Shown in pieces: positions 26,850 to 35,233 of a stretch of 64,000 nucleotides of DNA. Made by a program: the position numbers and the translations under genes. The notes under the pieces were generated by a model. That model ran no database searches. It was not told the DNA's origin and saw only the letters and a program-made list of their open reading frames with translations. Each line of letters begins with the position of its first letter. Within the stretch, counting starts at the first letter, position 1. The DNA is from an uncultured Geobacteraceae bacterium (GTDB lineage: Bacteria > Desulfobacterota > Desulfuromonadia > Geobacterales > Pseudopelobacteraceae): positions 1 to 64,000 of the forward strand of contig CAJAFV010000033.1 of the NCBI GenBank assembly GCA_903939115.1, read 5' to 3'.

Positions 26850-28967
26850 CTAAACTCGTTTTCTCTTGAAACGGTTTAAGGGGGTTTTTTTGGCCGCTTC
26901 ATGTTTTGTGACAACTTCTTGTTTTGTCACGACAGGCTCCGATCTCGTCGCTTTTATAAACCTGAATGCCAGATCTGCTGCCCTGTTGTAATTGTCATTG
27001 AGTACTTCTCTCTCGATGACCGCCACCACAGCCATGTCATATTCTTTGCCTTGGCGTGAATAGGCAGCGACATACAGTGATAGAGGAGGGACGCCCACAC
27101 TTGTAGAGTCAGTTGTCCCTGACTTGCCGAACAACAACTCTTTCTGTGGCTGATAGGGATTTCGACCAAAGACTTTTTCAAACGGCACTCCAGCAGTGCC
27201 TTCGCGGCTGTTTACCGCAGTCAGATAACCTGCAAGGATTCGAGCGCTTTCCGCCTTCATGCCAACCGGTATCCGGGTTGGCGCAGGTGTAGGCACCGTC
27301 TTGCCTTCAGATGTCAGAACTCTGCGCACCAGATGAGGCAGCGGCGTGTCAGTTTGACCGTTGGCGGCATTAGCGACATGGCCGATAGTATTCAATAGCC
27401 CGAAACTGCTGGTGTGCACATCACCTTGCCCGAACATGGAAAGACGAACTAACTTGGCTATATCGAAGACCGCCTGCGACATGTTGTTTGGTTTCTTGCC
27501 CAGATTCTGTGCAAGATGGGCAAAGGCAGGGAGACTCTCCAATACTTTTGGATCGAGCGCTTTAAAGTTCCCATTACCAGGGTTTAAAAATATTCTGCCC
27601 GTGAGAGGGTAGTAAAACCCAACACCATTCAGCCCCGAACCGAACAGGAAGTCCATCGGTGTACGCCCGCATCCATTACCTTTTTGCTCAGCTTCGGAAC
27701 AACCCTGATTCCAACCGAACCTGGTAGCCTGTTGGCTAAATAGCGCCGCACCGCCATAATCAAAAGCTGCGGTGGGAAAATAAACTTTGGAAGGATCTGA
27801 TTTCATCAGATAGTAGGGGAGTTGGGAGAACATCTGTCTCCCTTTTTCGGTTTTGGTGAAATGATCGGCATGCTCCAGCATGGCCGCTGAAAAGATGATC
27901 TTCACCGGTGATGCTGGAAGAATTTCGCGGAATATCAGTGGAACCGCCTCGTGGTTGTACTTTTCGCTGCCTTCTTTACCTGTCCCGACCAGCACTTCAC
28001 CAGTTTTCAGATCCATTACTACCAAAGTGGCATTTTTTGCATTGTCTCCCTCAAGGGCGTTCTCAGCAAGTTCCGATGCAATGGATTGCATTGCAGGATC
28101 AAGGGTCAGTACCACATCATACCCGGCCTGCACACTGCGACCACCGATTTTCACACGATTATCCCGATTCACCAGGCTGTTGCCGTTATAATCAAGATAT
28201 CCGCTCAAGACAGATGCCAATGCCGGTTCTCCCGATAGCTCAAATAACGGAAAATCCTGACGGACGTCGGCATAATTTATTCCATTCGGATAGGTAACAT
28301 TTTGTCCTGTGACCTTCAGCAGCACATTTTTGTTGTTATTACTTTTGGCGGTAATCGACTCTTCCACAAGTAATGCCCCCATAACGGGACCCCATGGGTT
28401 CTTCTGGGCTAGAAAACCTTCCGAAATTTTTGCCACATTCTGGCTCCAATAAACCGAAGCTTTTAGTGATGACGAAGGGAGGTCCTCACGCCATATCAAC
28501 AGTTTTAGGACATCTCCCTGCCCCAACAGACGGATTGCGGCAGAAACCGTGTCTGTTGTCGTGCCGTACAACGGCTGCTTGTCCTTACGGGCCGCCTGAA
28601 CGTTTGTGACGAGTTTATTCAAATCAAGATAATAACGCCCTTTAAGACGGCCGTTTGACTGCAGCTCGGCAAGTTTTCTCTCAATGACTTTCATCCGCTC
28701 CTGCATCCGTTCGCGATCTTTGTCATTTGCCCCCAACTTGTCGAAAGCCACTTGACTTGTCCCTAATGAGATCATAGCAGCATTTTCAGGCGCCGCCTGA
28801 AGCGAACGGACTGCCATTTCGAGACGTTTTTCCGCCTCTGCAGAATCAACGCGATTTGCCTGGTGCGACTTATCCCGCCAGAGGCTGCATCCGGCCACCA
28901 GTATGGCAAAAATAAAACATAACAGCGTGATCATCTTGAACCGTTGCGATAGAGGTAAATCGGTCAT
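26850..28967 (-). CDS. Lipoprotein penicillin-binding transpeptidase (PBP2/PbpA-like)
   Basis: A 705-aa protein. The lipobox LVAGC puts the lipid on Cys27, unusual for a class B PBP, which normally has an N-terminal helix. The transpeptidase domain starts near 285 (VLTLDPAMQSIASELAENAL), with catalytic SPVK at 353-356 and the KTG-like FGKSGTT near 630. The region 45-130 is a coiled coil. ATG 28967 overlaps the SEDS stop codon (ATGA), so the two are coupled: a SEDS glycosyltransferase with its cognate transpeptidase, making a complete peptidoglycan synthase. Confidence 0.88.
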   Translation of the reverse strand: MTDLPLSQRFKMITLLCFIFAILVAGCSLWRDKSHQANRVDSAEAEKRLEMAVRSLQAAPENAAMISLGTSQVAFDKLGANDKDRERMQERMKVIERKLAELQSNGRLKGRYYLDLNKLVTNVQAARKDKQPLYGTTTDTVSAAIRLLGQGDVLKLLIWREDLPSSSLKASVYWSQNVAKISEGFLAQKNPWGPVMGALLVEESITAKSNNNKNVLLKVTGQNVTYPNGINYADVRQDFPLFELSGEPALASVLSGYLDYNGNSLVNRDNRVKIGGRSVQAGYDVVLTLDPAMQSIASELAENALEGDNAKNATLVVMDLKTGEVLVGTGKEGSEKYNHEAVPLIFREILPASPVKIIFSAAMLEHADHFTKTEKGRQMFSQLPYYLMKSDPSKVYFPTAAFDYGGAALFSQQATRFGWNQGCSEAEQKGNGCGRTPMDFLFGSGLNGVGFYYPLTGRIFLNPGNGNFKALDPKVLESLPAFAHLAQNLGKKPNNMSQAVFDIAKLVRLSMFGQGDVHTSSFGLLNTIGHVANAANGQTDTPLPHLVRRVLTSEGKTVPTPAPTRIPVGMKAESARILAGYLTAVNSREGTAGVPFEKVFGRNPYQPQKELLFGKSGTTDSTSVGVPPLSLYVAAYSRQGKEYDMAVVAVIEREVLNDNYNRAADLAFRFIKATRSEPVVTKQEVVTKHEAAKKTPLNRFKRKRV

Positions 28968-31012
28968 TGGAATCTCTCCTTCGTATAGCTGAGTGCACTT
29001 ACCAGAGTGGCGAACAACAGCGATGATCCCCCGTACGAGGTATAAGGTAGGGTAACGCCAGAGAGTGGCATCAGCGTGAAATTTCCACAAACTGTCACAA
29101 ACATCTGAATTACCATCAGCAAGACGGACAACGCCAGAAACCATGCCACAAAACGTCCAACTGCCTGTTTGGTGCTATCTCCGGCAATCGCCGATGCGTC
29201 CTGCAACAGTTTCAGCAGGAATGCCAGATAGACACCCAGCAGCACCGCCCCCGGAAGATATCCGAACTGCGCTATCAGATGACTAGGTGTGTAGTCGGAT
29301 TGGATCTGCATGGAGGTAACTATTGTATCCGTACCTTTCTTAACGTAGTGCCCGAAATAAGGGATTTCACCGAAGCCATATCCGAAAGCGCCTGCTGATT
29401 TTCTCAGCCAGACCAGTTTTGCCAGTTCGGTACTTCCCTCATAAAAGGGACTCATCATTTCGTTGATCCGTCGATAGATATGGGCAAACATACTTGTCTT
29501 ACTCAATTTACTCTGTAACAGCCAGGTGGGAACAAGTATGGCACTCCATCCCAGCAGTATGCAGAGTAATGTCCTGCTGCCCATAAGCAGCCAGACATAG
29601 CAGCTGAGTAGCATCAGCATAATCAGCATTGGGCCAAAATCTTTTGTGGTGAAAAAGGTCACCAATACTGTAAAGGAAACAACAAACAGATCGGCAAAGG
29701 TTTCCCGTAGCCAACCTTGAGGCGTACTCCCTTTGAGTTGAGTGCGTCGGGAAATATAATCTCCTCTGGCCAGTGCATACCAGGCGAAGAACAGGACTGC
29801 CATGAATTTAATCAGTTCACTACTGTTACCGCTTTTGATATGTAGAAAAAGGCCTGCCAGAGCGGTTGTCAGTAAAAGTCCAATTAGCAACGCAACTGTT
29901 CTTGAAGTATTGCAACGACAACTCTCAAGCATTTTAGCCAGCTTATTGCGCGATACTGGAAGCTTGCAAACCATCGCCATAACAACAAATACGGTTGAAC
30001 AAAATTCAATCCACCTCCATGTGTAATAGCCGTAGAAACGGAGTTTACTGACATAGTTCAAGCCCAGATCGGTCATTAGCACCAGGCTTATCCCCCAGAA
30101 AAAAATCGTACCGGGATAGATGTACCATTCTGCATCAGGATAAAGTTTTCGCAGCATGATACGAGCCCCGAGTGCGGCTGCTACGAATAAGAGGCAACCC
30201 CAATTTAGAATAAATAGGCTCCCGGCCGCCTTTACCCGCTCGCTATTGCCTTTTAATAACATTTGATGAAATTTAGAATTCTGGTCTGCAGCCTGAAGCA
30301 GATGATATGCTGCACGAGCTGTTTCCTGCGTTTTTACAGCATCTGCATACCGGTTCAGGTTCAAACCCGTTTCTTCGCGGTACTTCGTTACATCGTAGAA
30401 TTTCCTGATTTCTGACAATTTATCTTCAAGAACTTGTTTTTGTTGTGTAAGTTGTTGTGCTTGAGTCTCAAACTTTCTGGTTGACCGACCTTCCGGGGAC
30501 AGCCATCCCGTTATCTGCTTCCAAAGACCACGGTTGTTAGGCTCTTTTGGCAATAAGGCAATGGTGCTACCATGAGAAGCGGCAGTCTTTTGCAGTGGGA
30601 GCAGTATTTTTTCAAAGGTCTTGTTCAGCTGATTTGAATCAGCTGCAATTGTTACAACTAGCTCTGCGAATGTCTCACGTTTGGCCGCATGGCAAGTCGC
30701 GCAGTCCGACGGTGTCTGAAGTTTTTTAGACCGCTGCGGAGAAAGTTGACGGCTGAGATCATCTGGAGTCATCACAGAATACTTTTCGGTGTAGGGCACA
30801 CTATGGTCTATGTCCTCCTGGTAGCGTGCAATCCCTTCTGGTGACCTGATCACTGTTAATGAGAAGGAAACCGCAAAAAAAAGCAGCGCCAGATAGGTAG
30901 CAAACTCCTCTCGCTGTGACCTTAGAGAAGACAAACTGCCGTACATTAGCCTCAGCGCCGCAAAGAGTATCAATGCCCCACCTACTACTATCATTCCAAC
31001 GTATCCTCCCAT
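28964..31012 (-). CDS. SEDS (FtsW/RodA-type) protein with inserted CxxCH haem motif
   Basis: A 682-aa membrane protein. The C-terminal 380 residues are a SEDS glycosyltransferase (FGYGFGEIPYFGHYV, QSDYTPSHLIAQFG, LPLSGVTLPYTSYGGSSLL). Ahead of this are two helices (6-22, 38-55) and an approximately 180-residue loop, predicted periplasmic, with CATCH at 104-108, a c-type haem attachment motif, followed by a coiled coil. Normal SEDS proteins are 370-420 aa and lack this. ATG 31012 follows GGAGGG; a longer start would run through the promoter at 31057. It is coupled to the transpeptidase gene. Confidence 0.88.
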   Translation of the reverse strand: MGGYVGMIVVGGALILFAALRLMYGSLSSLRSQREEFATYLALLFFAVSFSLTVIRSPEGIARYQEDIDHSVPYTEKYSVMTPDDLSRQLSPQRSKKLQTPSDCATCHAAKRETFAELVVTIAADSNQLNKTFEKILLPLQKTAASHGSTIALLPKEPNNRGLWKQITGWLSPEGRSTRKFETQAQQLTQQKQVLEDKLSEIRKFYDVTKYREETGLNLNRYADAVKTQETARAAYHLLQAADQNSKFHQMLLKGNSERVKAAGSLFILNWGCLLFVAAALGARIMLRKLYPDAEWYIYPGTIFFWGISLVLMTDLGLNYVSKLRFYGYYTWRWIEFCSTVFVVMAMVCKLPVSRNKLAKMLESCRCNTSRTVALLIGLLLTTALAGLFLHIKSGNSSELIKFMAVLFFAWYALARGDYISRRTQLKGSTPQGWLRETFADLFVVSFTVLVTFFTTKDFGPMLIMLMLLSCYVWLLMGSRTLLCILLGWSAILVPTWLLQSKLSKTSMFAHIYRRINEMMSPFYEGSTELAKLVWLRKSAGAFGYGFGEIPYFGHYVKKGTDTIVTSMQIQSDYTPSHLIAQFGYLPGAVLLGVYLAFLLKLLQDASAIAGDSTKQAVGRFVAWFLALSVLLMVIQMFVTVCGNFTLMPLSGVTLPYTSYGGSSLLFATLVSALSYTKERFQ

Positions 31013-31056
31013 AGCACCCTCCATAAAATGTGTGATCCCGAATCTAATGCAGTAAA

Positions 31057-31072
31057 AGCAGCTTGCGTGCCA
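31057..31072 (-). promoter_or_regulatory. Sigma-54-like promoter of the SEDS/transpeptidase operon
   Basis: Minus-strand TGGCACGCAAGCTGCT matches TGGCACG-N4-TTGCW at all but one position. The start codon at 31012 is 45 bp downstream. Confidence 0.8.
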
Positions 31073-31162
31073 CATCTGATACGCAGCATAACTTGCTGTT
31101 TATGCATATGTTTGCTCTAATTATGATTTTCGAAAATAGAAAGATCGCTTTGAACAATGGGT

Positions 31163-31192
31163 ATTTGCATCTGATTAATGTAATTATGCAGC
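31163..31192. promoter_or_regulatory. Split upstream activator site
   Basis: ATTTGCAT (31163-31170) and ATTATGCAGC (31183-31192) are the two halves of the motif, with TGCA starts 21 bp apart (two helical turns) instead of 8. It is about 100 bp upstream of the promoter at 31057-31072. Further TGCA half sites lie near 31103. Confidence 0.5.
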
Positions 31193-31242
31193 GTTAAGTG
31201 TGATTGCTTTAGAGGAGCATTAACGCCACATACCGCCGCCCA

Positions 31243-31560
31243 TCAGTGTCGTGACATATTTCTGGTCAAGCCAATAATTGCTCCGATGACGAATAAAGTT
31301 AGTGCGGCAACATTGGCAGACATGACAAGACCCGAGCATAGAGAGGCTATACCTTTGCCAGCTTCAGAGATATGTCCGGATAACTTGTCAAAACCATGCC
31401 AATCTACTTGTACGTGAAGAGCTGAAAGAGCTTTCATTACAGCAAAAATCATTAACCCGACCAGTGTGACGTTCACAACTCGACCGAAGACCATTGCAAT
31501 CACGAACCCCAAAGCTCCGTAAAGGGTTGGAATAAGTAAAGTACCAAGATGATTTTCCAT
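31243..31560 (-). CDS. Small membrane protein, unknown
   Basis: A 105-aa protein with three hydrophobic helices (about 10-25, 28-46 and 80-100) and a Gly/Phe-rich first half. No family recognised. GAGG precedes ATG. It has its own well-matched sigma-54-type promoter at 31639, and shares an activator site with the divergent M50-like gene. Confidence 0.7.
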   Translation of the reverse strand: MENHLGTLLIPTLYGALGFVIAMVFGRVVNVTLVGLMIFAVMKALSALHVQVDWHGFDKLSGHISEAGKGIASLCSGLVMSANVAALTLFVIGAIIGLTRNMSRH

Positions 31561-31638
31561 ATGGTTAGACCTCTTTCTTATGATTTATCCTCTAATATCA
31601 CCCTCTCACTGAGTGGATCCTGAAGTTATACTTGCATT

Positions 31639-31654
31639 AGCAGCTTGCATGCCA
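31639..31654 (-). promoter_or_regulatory. Sigma-54-like promoter of the small membrane protein gene
   Basis: Minus-strand TGGCATGCAAGCTGCT has correct GG-N10-GC spacing and is nearly identical to the SEDS promoter at 31057. The start codon at 31560 is 79 bp away. Confidence 0.78.
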
Positions 31655-31759
31655 CATGCAGACGCTTCACGCAACTTACTAATTTAATGGATATTATATG
31701 GTGAGGATTTTGAAAAGTGAGGAGGGAAAGTTTTGAATCCACAATTTTTCATCAAAGAA

Positions 31760-31774
31760 ATGCAAATATGCAGC
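31760..31774. promoter_or_regulatory. Shared upstream activator site between divergent promoters
   Basis: ATGCAAATATGCAGC contains TGCA-AATA-TGCA. It lies almost midway between the minus-strand promoter (31639-31654) and the plus-strand promoter (31881-31896), about 105-110 bp from each. Confidence 0.78.
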
Positions 31775-31880
31775 TCAAAATGCGATTGCAATGTGGAGAA
31801 TTTTTCGAGCGGTATTACTGCAAAACAACAGTATGAATATTCAGTTGTGATTATGGGATGTTATTGGTTTTGTGCTTTCT

Positions 31881-31896
31881 TGGCATTCCAGTTGCT
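31881..31896 (+). promoter_or_regulatory. Sigma-54-like promoter of the M50-like gene
   Basis: TGGCATTCCAGTTGCT has consensus TTGCT at -12 and correct N10 spacing. The start codon at 31948 is 52 bp downstream. Confidence 0.8.
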
Positions 31897-31947
31897 TATG
31901 TACGGTGAGGGCCTATGGTCGAGACACGAACATAAAGGAGAACAGTC

Positions 31948-32436
31948 ATGTTCCATAACCAACACTTTTGGGGCATTGTACTGTTTGCGGCATTATTTGA
32001 GATCAGGTCAAGAGTCCGTTCGCACAAGATCCGTTATATTGAAACACTTCTCCATGAGATTGCTCATTTGGTGTTGGCGAAAGTTTTTCGTGGAAATCCA
32101 CAACGCTTTACCATAACCCCAAAAAAACAGGAAACCGGAGCAGTAGTACTGGGTTCTGTCTCCTGCGCCAATATTGTGTCACTTAATGCATTTCCGATCA
32201 GTTTGGCTCCTCTAATAATGATTCCTCTTTCCTATGTACTTTATAGTCATTGGCATCTTTGGTTTCCAGGCACGATGTCTTGTAGCCTGGGGCTTTATCT
32301 AGTAATGTTTGTGCTGCTGTCCGCATCTATTCCATCATCAACAGATTGGAAACTTGCTTTCAGAAATCCCGTTACCGGAATCTGTTGGACTGGAGTTATG
32401 GTTGCTGGGTGCTGGATTGTAAACTCGTTTCTGTGA
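31948..32436 (+). CDS. Small M50-like membrane metalloprotease
   Basis: A 162-aa integral membrane protein. The motif LLHEIAHLVLAK (near 36-47) is an HExxH in a membrane helix, and IPSSTDW near 132 could give the third metal ligand, as in site-2 proteases of family M50. Three to four helices are predicted. The length is at the short end of the family (PF13398-like). Such proteases act on membrane-embedded anti-sigma factors or signal proteins. The role here is unassigned, though many membrane proteins of the same regulon are possible substrates. AAAGGAG precedes ATG. Confidence 0.62.
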   Translation: MFHNQHFWGIVLFAALFEIRSRVRSHKIRYIETLLHEIAHLVLAKVFRGNPQRFTITPKKQETGAVVLGSVSCANIVSLNAFPISLAPLIMIPLSYVLYSHWHLWFPGTMSCSLGLYLVMFVLLSASIPSSTDWKLAFRNPVTGICWTGVMVAGCWIVNSFL

Positions 32437-32508
32437 CTCAAAGTTTGATGAAAAATGTGGCTACGTCCTAACCAACATAATTCCCGTTTTCATAAAGTGC
32501 TGAGCGTA

Positions 32509-32547
32509 GCTGCATATATGCATCTAATCCTTGTTAATTTTGCATTC
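32509..32547. promoter_or_regulatory. Upstream activator site for the vWA-kinase-PP2C operon
   Basis: GCTGCATATATGCATCT (32509-32525) has the core TGCA-TATA-TGCA; a further half site TTTTGCATTCA ends at 32547. The promoter at 32619 is about 100 bp away. Confidence 0.7.
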
Positions 32548-32618
32548 AAATAAACAAATTGAGTCCTTTCTCTCAAAGCTGAATATATAAATACATGATA
32601 TTATTATAAATTTATTAT

Positions 32619-32634
32619 TGGCACGAGATGTGAA
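32619..32634 (+). promoter_or_regulatory. Sigma-54-like promoter of the vWA-kinase-PP2C operon
   Basis: TGGCACGAGATGTGAA has a consensus -24 half and GG-N10-G spacing; -12 is GA. The start codon at 32676 is 42 bp downstream. Confidence 0.5.
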
Positions 32635-32675
32635 AATGTAAAAAGCAAGAAATCATTTTAAAAGGAGAGTTTAAC

Positions 32676-33950
32676 ATGAACATGAACTATGCAATCGATG
32701 GTAACAATGCTTTACTCGGATTAAGAATCAACAACACACCGTCAGTACGTTTATTTTCTAAGCTACTCCTTACTCTTAAGTCTCGTGGAGACGATTTCCA
32801 ACTCTTTTTTGACAATAGTATTGGCCGTCATATGAAAAAAGATGGGGTTCAGGATGAATGGGAGAAGTTTTTAGCCGCTCTTCCAATGGAGGGAATTAAA
32901 CCTCCCATCTTTGCTCCGAGAGCCGACACACTAATAGAATACTATTGTGAATCTCATAATGCTGGTGTCATTAATTCACGAGACAAGATGGATTCTTGGA
33001 CCAGAAGACCCAGTGTGATACATAGAGTACGTGCTTACAGAAATAGAAATGTTTTGCAAATAAGCTTAAAGGATGATGCAAACGGTCGTTTTCTTTTCAG
33101 TTCTACAGCCCACGAAAAATTTACATTCGGTAATATCGACTTCCCGCAGCTGGATACTACACAAATAAATACCGAACGCCCAATCCATCCAAACGAAGAC
33201 TCAGATGCTGTTTCAGAGGGAGTACTCCTTATTCTGGCACTTGATGCCTCCTGGAGCATGACTGAAAATAAAAGTTTTGACGGACGTACCAAGAGTGAGC
33301 ATCTCAACGATATTGTAAAACAAACGGTTTTAAGGCTTAAAAGTTCAGTGGTCAGCCGTGGTTTGTATATGGCTATCTTACGGTTTGAGAACGACGTTAC
33401 AACCATGTTATGTCCGACCACTGACACCAAGTTTGCGAGCATTTATGAATGGGAAAAGTGTATGAGTAATTTTGATTATCTAACCGGATTGACTCCAGGT
33501 CAAACCAATATCAGACTTGCGCTGCAACGATCCAAAGAACTTTTACAAGATACGCTTGAGGATGACGACTCTTTATCAGAATTGGCTGATGACTGGCGGG
33601 CGACTGTGATTTTGGTTACTGATGGGAATCACTTCGTACAACGTCAGGATGGTTCGGCTGAAAACGATAATGATGTTGCAGGCGCCGTCTTGGACATACA
33701 CGGTGGTTTGGAAGGTATAAGAGATCAGAAAATTGTTGTCGGATGTGTCGGCATTGGTACTGATGTTAACAGCGGAATGCTATCCGATATAGCATCTCAA
33801 TGTTCCACCGATCAGAGAAAAATGGCAAAAAATGCTGGCATCGAAAATTTATTGTTGGATGGTAGATTATTCATAAAAGTCGACTCAAATAACAATAATT
33901 TTGGAAATGCGATTAGGACATTTATTGATGTTGCGTCTTCAAGTACATAG
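32676..33950 (+). CDS. NYN/PIN-like nuclease fused to von Willebrand A domain
   Basis: A 424-aa soluble protein. The N-terminal 120 residues look like a NYN/Zc3h12a-type RNase: IDGNN (Asp8), PRADTLIEYY (Asp84) and SRDKMDSW (Asp103, Asp106) fit its acidic cluster. A vWA domain follows at 183-410, with MIDAS motif DASWS at 190-194 and VTDGNH later. The vWA half resembles TerY, which occurs with a kinase and PP2C phosphatase; both follow here. AAAGGAG precedes ATG. The nuclease call is inference from motif placement. Confidence 0.7.
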   Translation: MNMNYAIDGNNALLGLRINNTPSVRLFSKLLLTLKSRGDDFQLFFDNSIGRHMKKDGVQDEWEKFLAALPMEGIKPPIFAPRADTLIEYYCESHNAGVINSRDKMDSWTRRPSVIHRVRAYRNRNVLQISLKDDANGRFLFSSTAHEKFTFGNIDFPQLDTTQINTERPIHPNEDSDAVSEGVLLILALDASWSMTENKSFDGRTKSEHLNDIVKQTVLRLKSSVVSRGLYMAILRFENDVTTMLCPTTDTKFASIYEWEKCMSNFDYLTGLTPGQTNIRLALQRSKELLQDTLEDDDSLSELADDWRATVILVTDGNHFVQRQDGSAENDNDVAGAVLDIHGGLEGIRDQKIVVGCVGIGTDVNSGMLSDIASQCSTDQRKMAKNAGIENLLLDGRLFIKVDSNNNNFGNAIRTFIDVASSST

Positions 33951-34012
33951 TCAAAGGCCGATTCACATTGCGCGACAGACCAGCAATCAATAAAAACCGG
34001 GGCGGAGATATT

Positions 34013-35143
34013 ATGATAACATTAGTTATGCGGGCGATAGGTGGAACACAACAGACTATTTCAATCAATGTAGACACTGAGAATGTAATAGCATCTGGAG
34101 GCTATGGTTCGATATATAACGTGCCTAATGATCCAACTGTGGTTGTGAAGAAACTTGATATGGAGCCCACTCTGCCGCTGGGGGATTTGAATCAATATTT
34201 AGCACATATATCGGTAACCAAAGATCGTATGCAGCGAATAATTGATGAGGAAAATATTAATTCCAATAAAAGGCAGTTTATAATTGATAGCGTAAAAGAA
34301 ATTTTAGACTACTCTCTAAGCACCCATTTTTATTGTGATCACACAAATTTCAAGATCTCCGCGATATGGTTTTTACAGAAAAAAGCAATTGGTAAGAGAT
34401 TAACAGATCATTTTGTAGATGAACCCATGCCAAGTGAGGATATCCGTAAACGGATTGCAAGAGATGTAGTAACACGAATGAGAACGTTACGGCGAGCTGA
34501 TCTTGTACATCTTGATTGCGTGGAAGATAATATCATGTACGAATCTTCGCAGCACAAGGTAACTGTTATTGATCTTGATGGATGTGGAATCATCAACAGA
34601 CCCGATCCATTAAAAAACAATGGAGTTTCATCAGATCAATGGTCATTTCGACCTTTAACTATCGGAAAAACAAAACTAATGAAGCTTCCGCCTTGGTATC
34701 CTCAGGCAGGTGTTGAGAGTAATCCACGGAGAGGTTATTACCTGTTTGCTGAACGTTGGGTGATTTTAGATACAATCATTAATATTTTAACGTGGCGCAA
34801 AATGGGTATTCTTTCATGGTTTAATGATGTAACCATGAGGAAAGATATAGGAAATTCCTACAAGGAAATTGCGGTTCTGGTTAATAGCTTTAAGCAAACT
34901 AATAGCGATCACGACAATATTAGGTCTTTTTGGGAAACAACAATGACAAGGAAGATGGGGGAATTATCTCACAAATACGCTGCTCAAATGGCTATAAATC
35001 CACCCAAAGATTACTGGCAACAAAGAGGATTCCCTGATTGTTTATATAATTTATCCAGCCTGGCTCAACGGGCATATCTCGACCCAAGAGCTCTGAGTTC
35101 ATTTGGCTCTATGTATGATAAATATCTTGCAGAATTGAGATAA
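34013..35143 (+). CDS. TerY-triad-type protein kinase
   Basis: A 376-aa soluble protein with a kinase fold: Gly-rich loop ASGGYGSIY (27-35), Lys in VVVKKL (43-48), catalytic loop HLDCVEDN (166-173) and metal-binding DLDG (187-190) instead of DFG. This divergent set matches kinases that accompany vWA and PP2C partners. GGGGCGGAG precedes ATG 34013. It lies 62 bp after the nuclease-vWA gene and 90 bp before the PP2C gene. Confidence 0.82.
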   Translation: MITLVMRAIGGTQQTISINVDTENVIASGGYGSIYNVPNDPTVVVKKLDMEPTLPLGDLNQYLAHISVTKDRMQRIIDEENINSNKRQFIIDSVKEILDYSLSTHFYCDHTNFKISAIWFLQKKAIGKRLTDHFVDEPMPSEDIRKRIARDVVTRMRTLRRADLVHLDCVEDNIMYESSQHKVTVIDLDGCGIINRPDPLKNNGVSSDQWSFRPLTIGKTKLMKLPPWYPQAGVESNPRRGYYLFAERWVILDTIINILTWRKMGILSWFNDVTMRKDIGNSYKEIAVLVNSFKQTNSDHDNIRSFWETTMTRKMGELSHKYAAQMAINPPKDYWQQRGFPDCLYNLSSLAQRAYLDPRALSSFGSMYDKYLAELR

Positions 35144-35233
35144 TCACATAAACCAACATCAGTTAACCAGCTGTGTAAATTGATATGCCGCTATATACTC
35201 GATTCGAGCCACAAAAGAATATAAGGAAGTGTT

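Noticed and set aside
31733-32116. Open frame of 127 residues upstream of the M50-like gene
   Set aside because: It runs through the activator site and the sigma-54-like promoter and overlaps the better M50-like frame.
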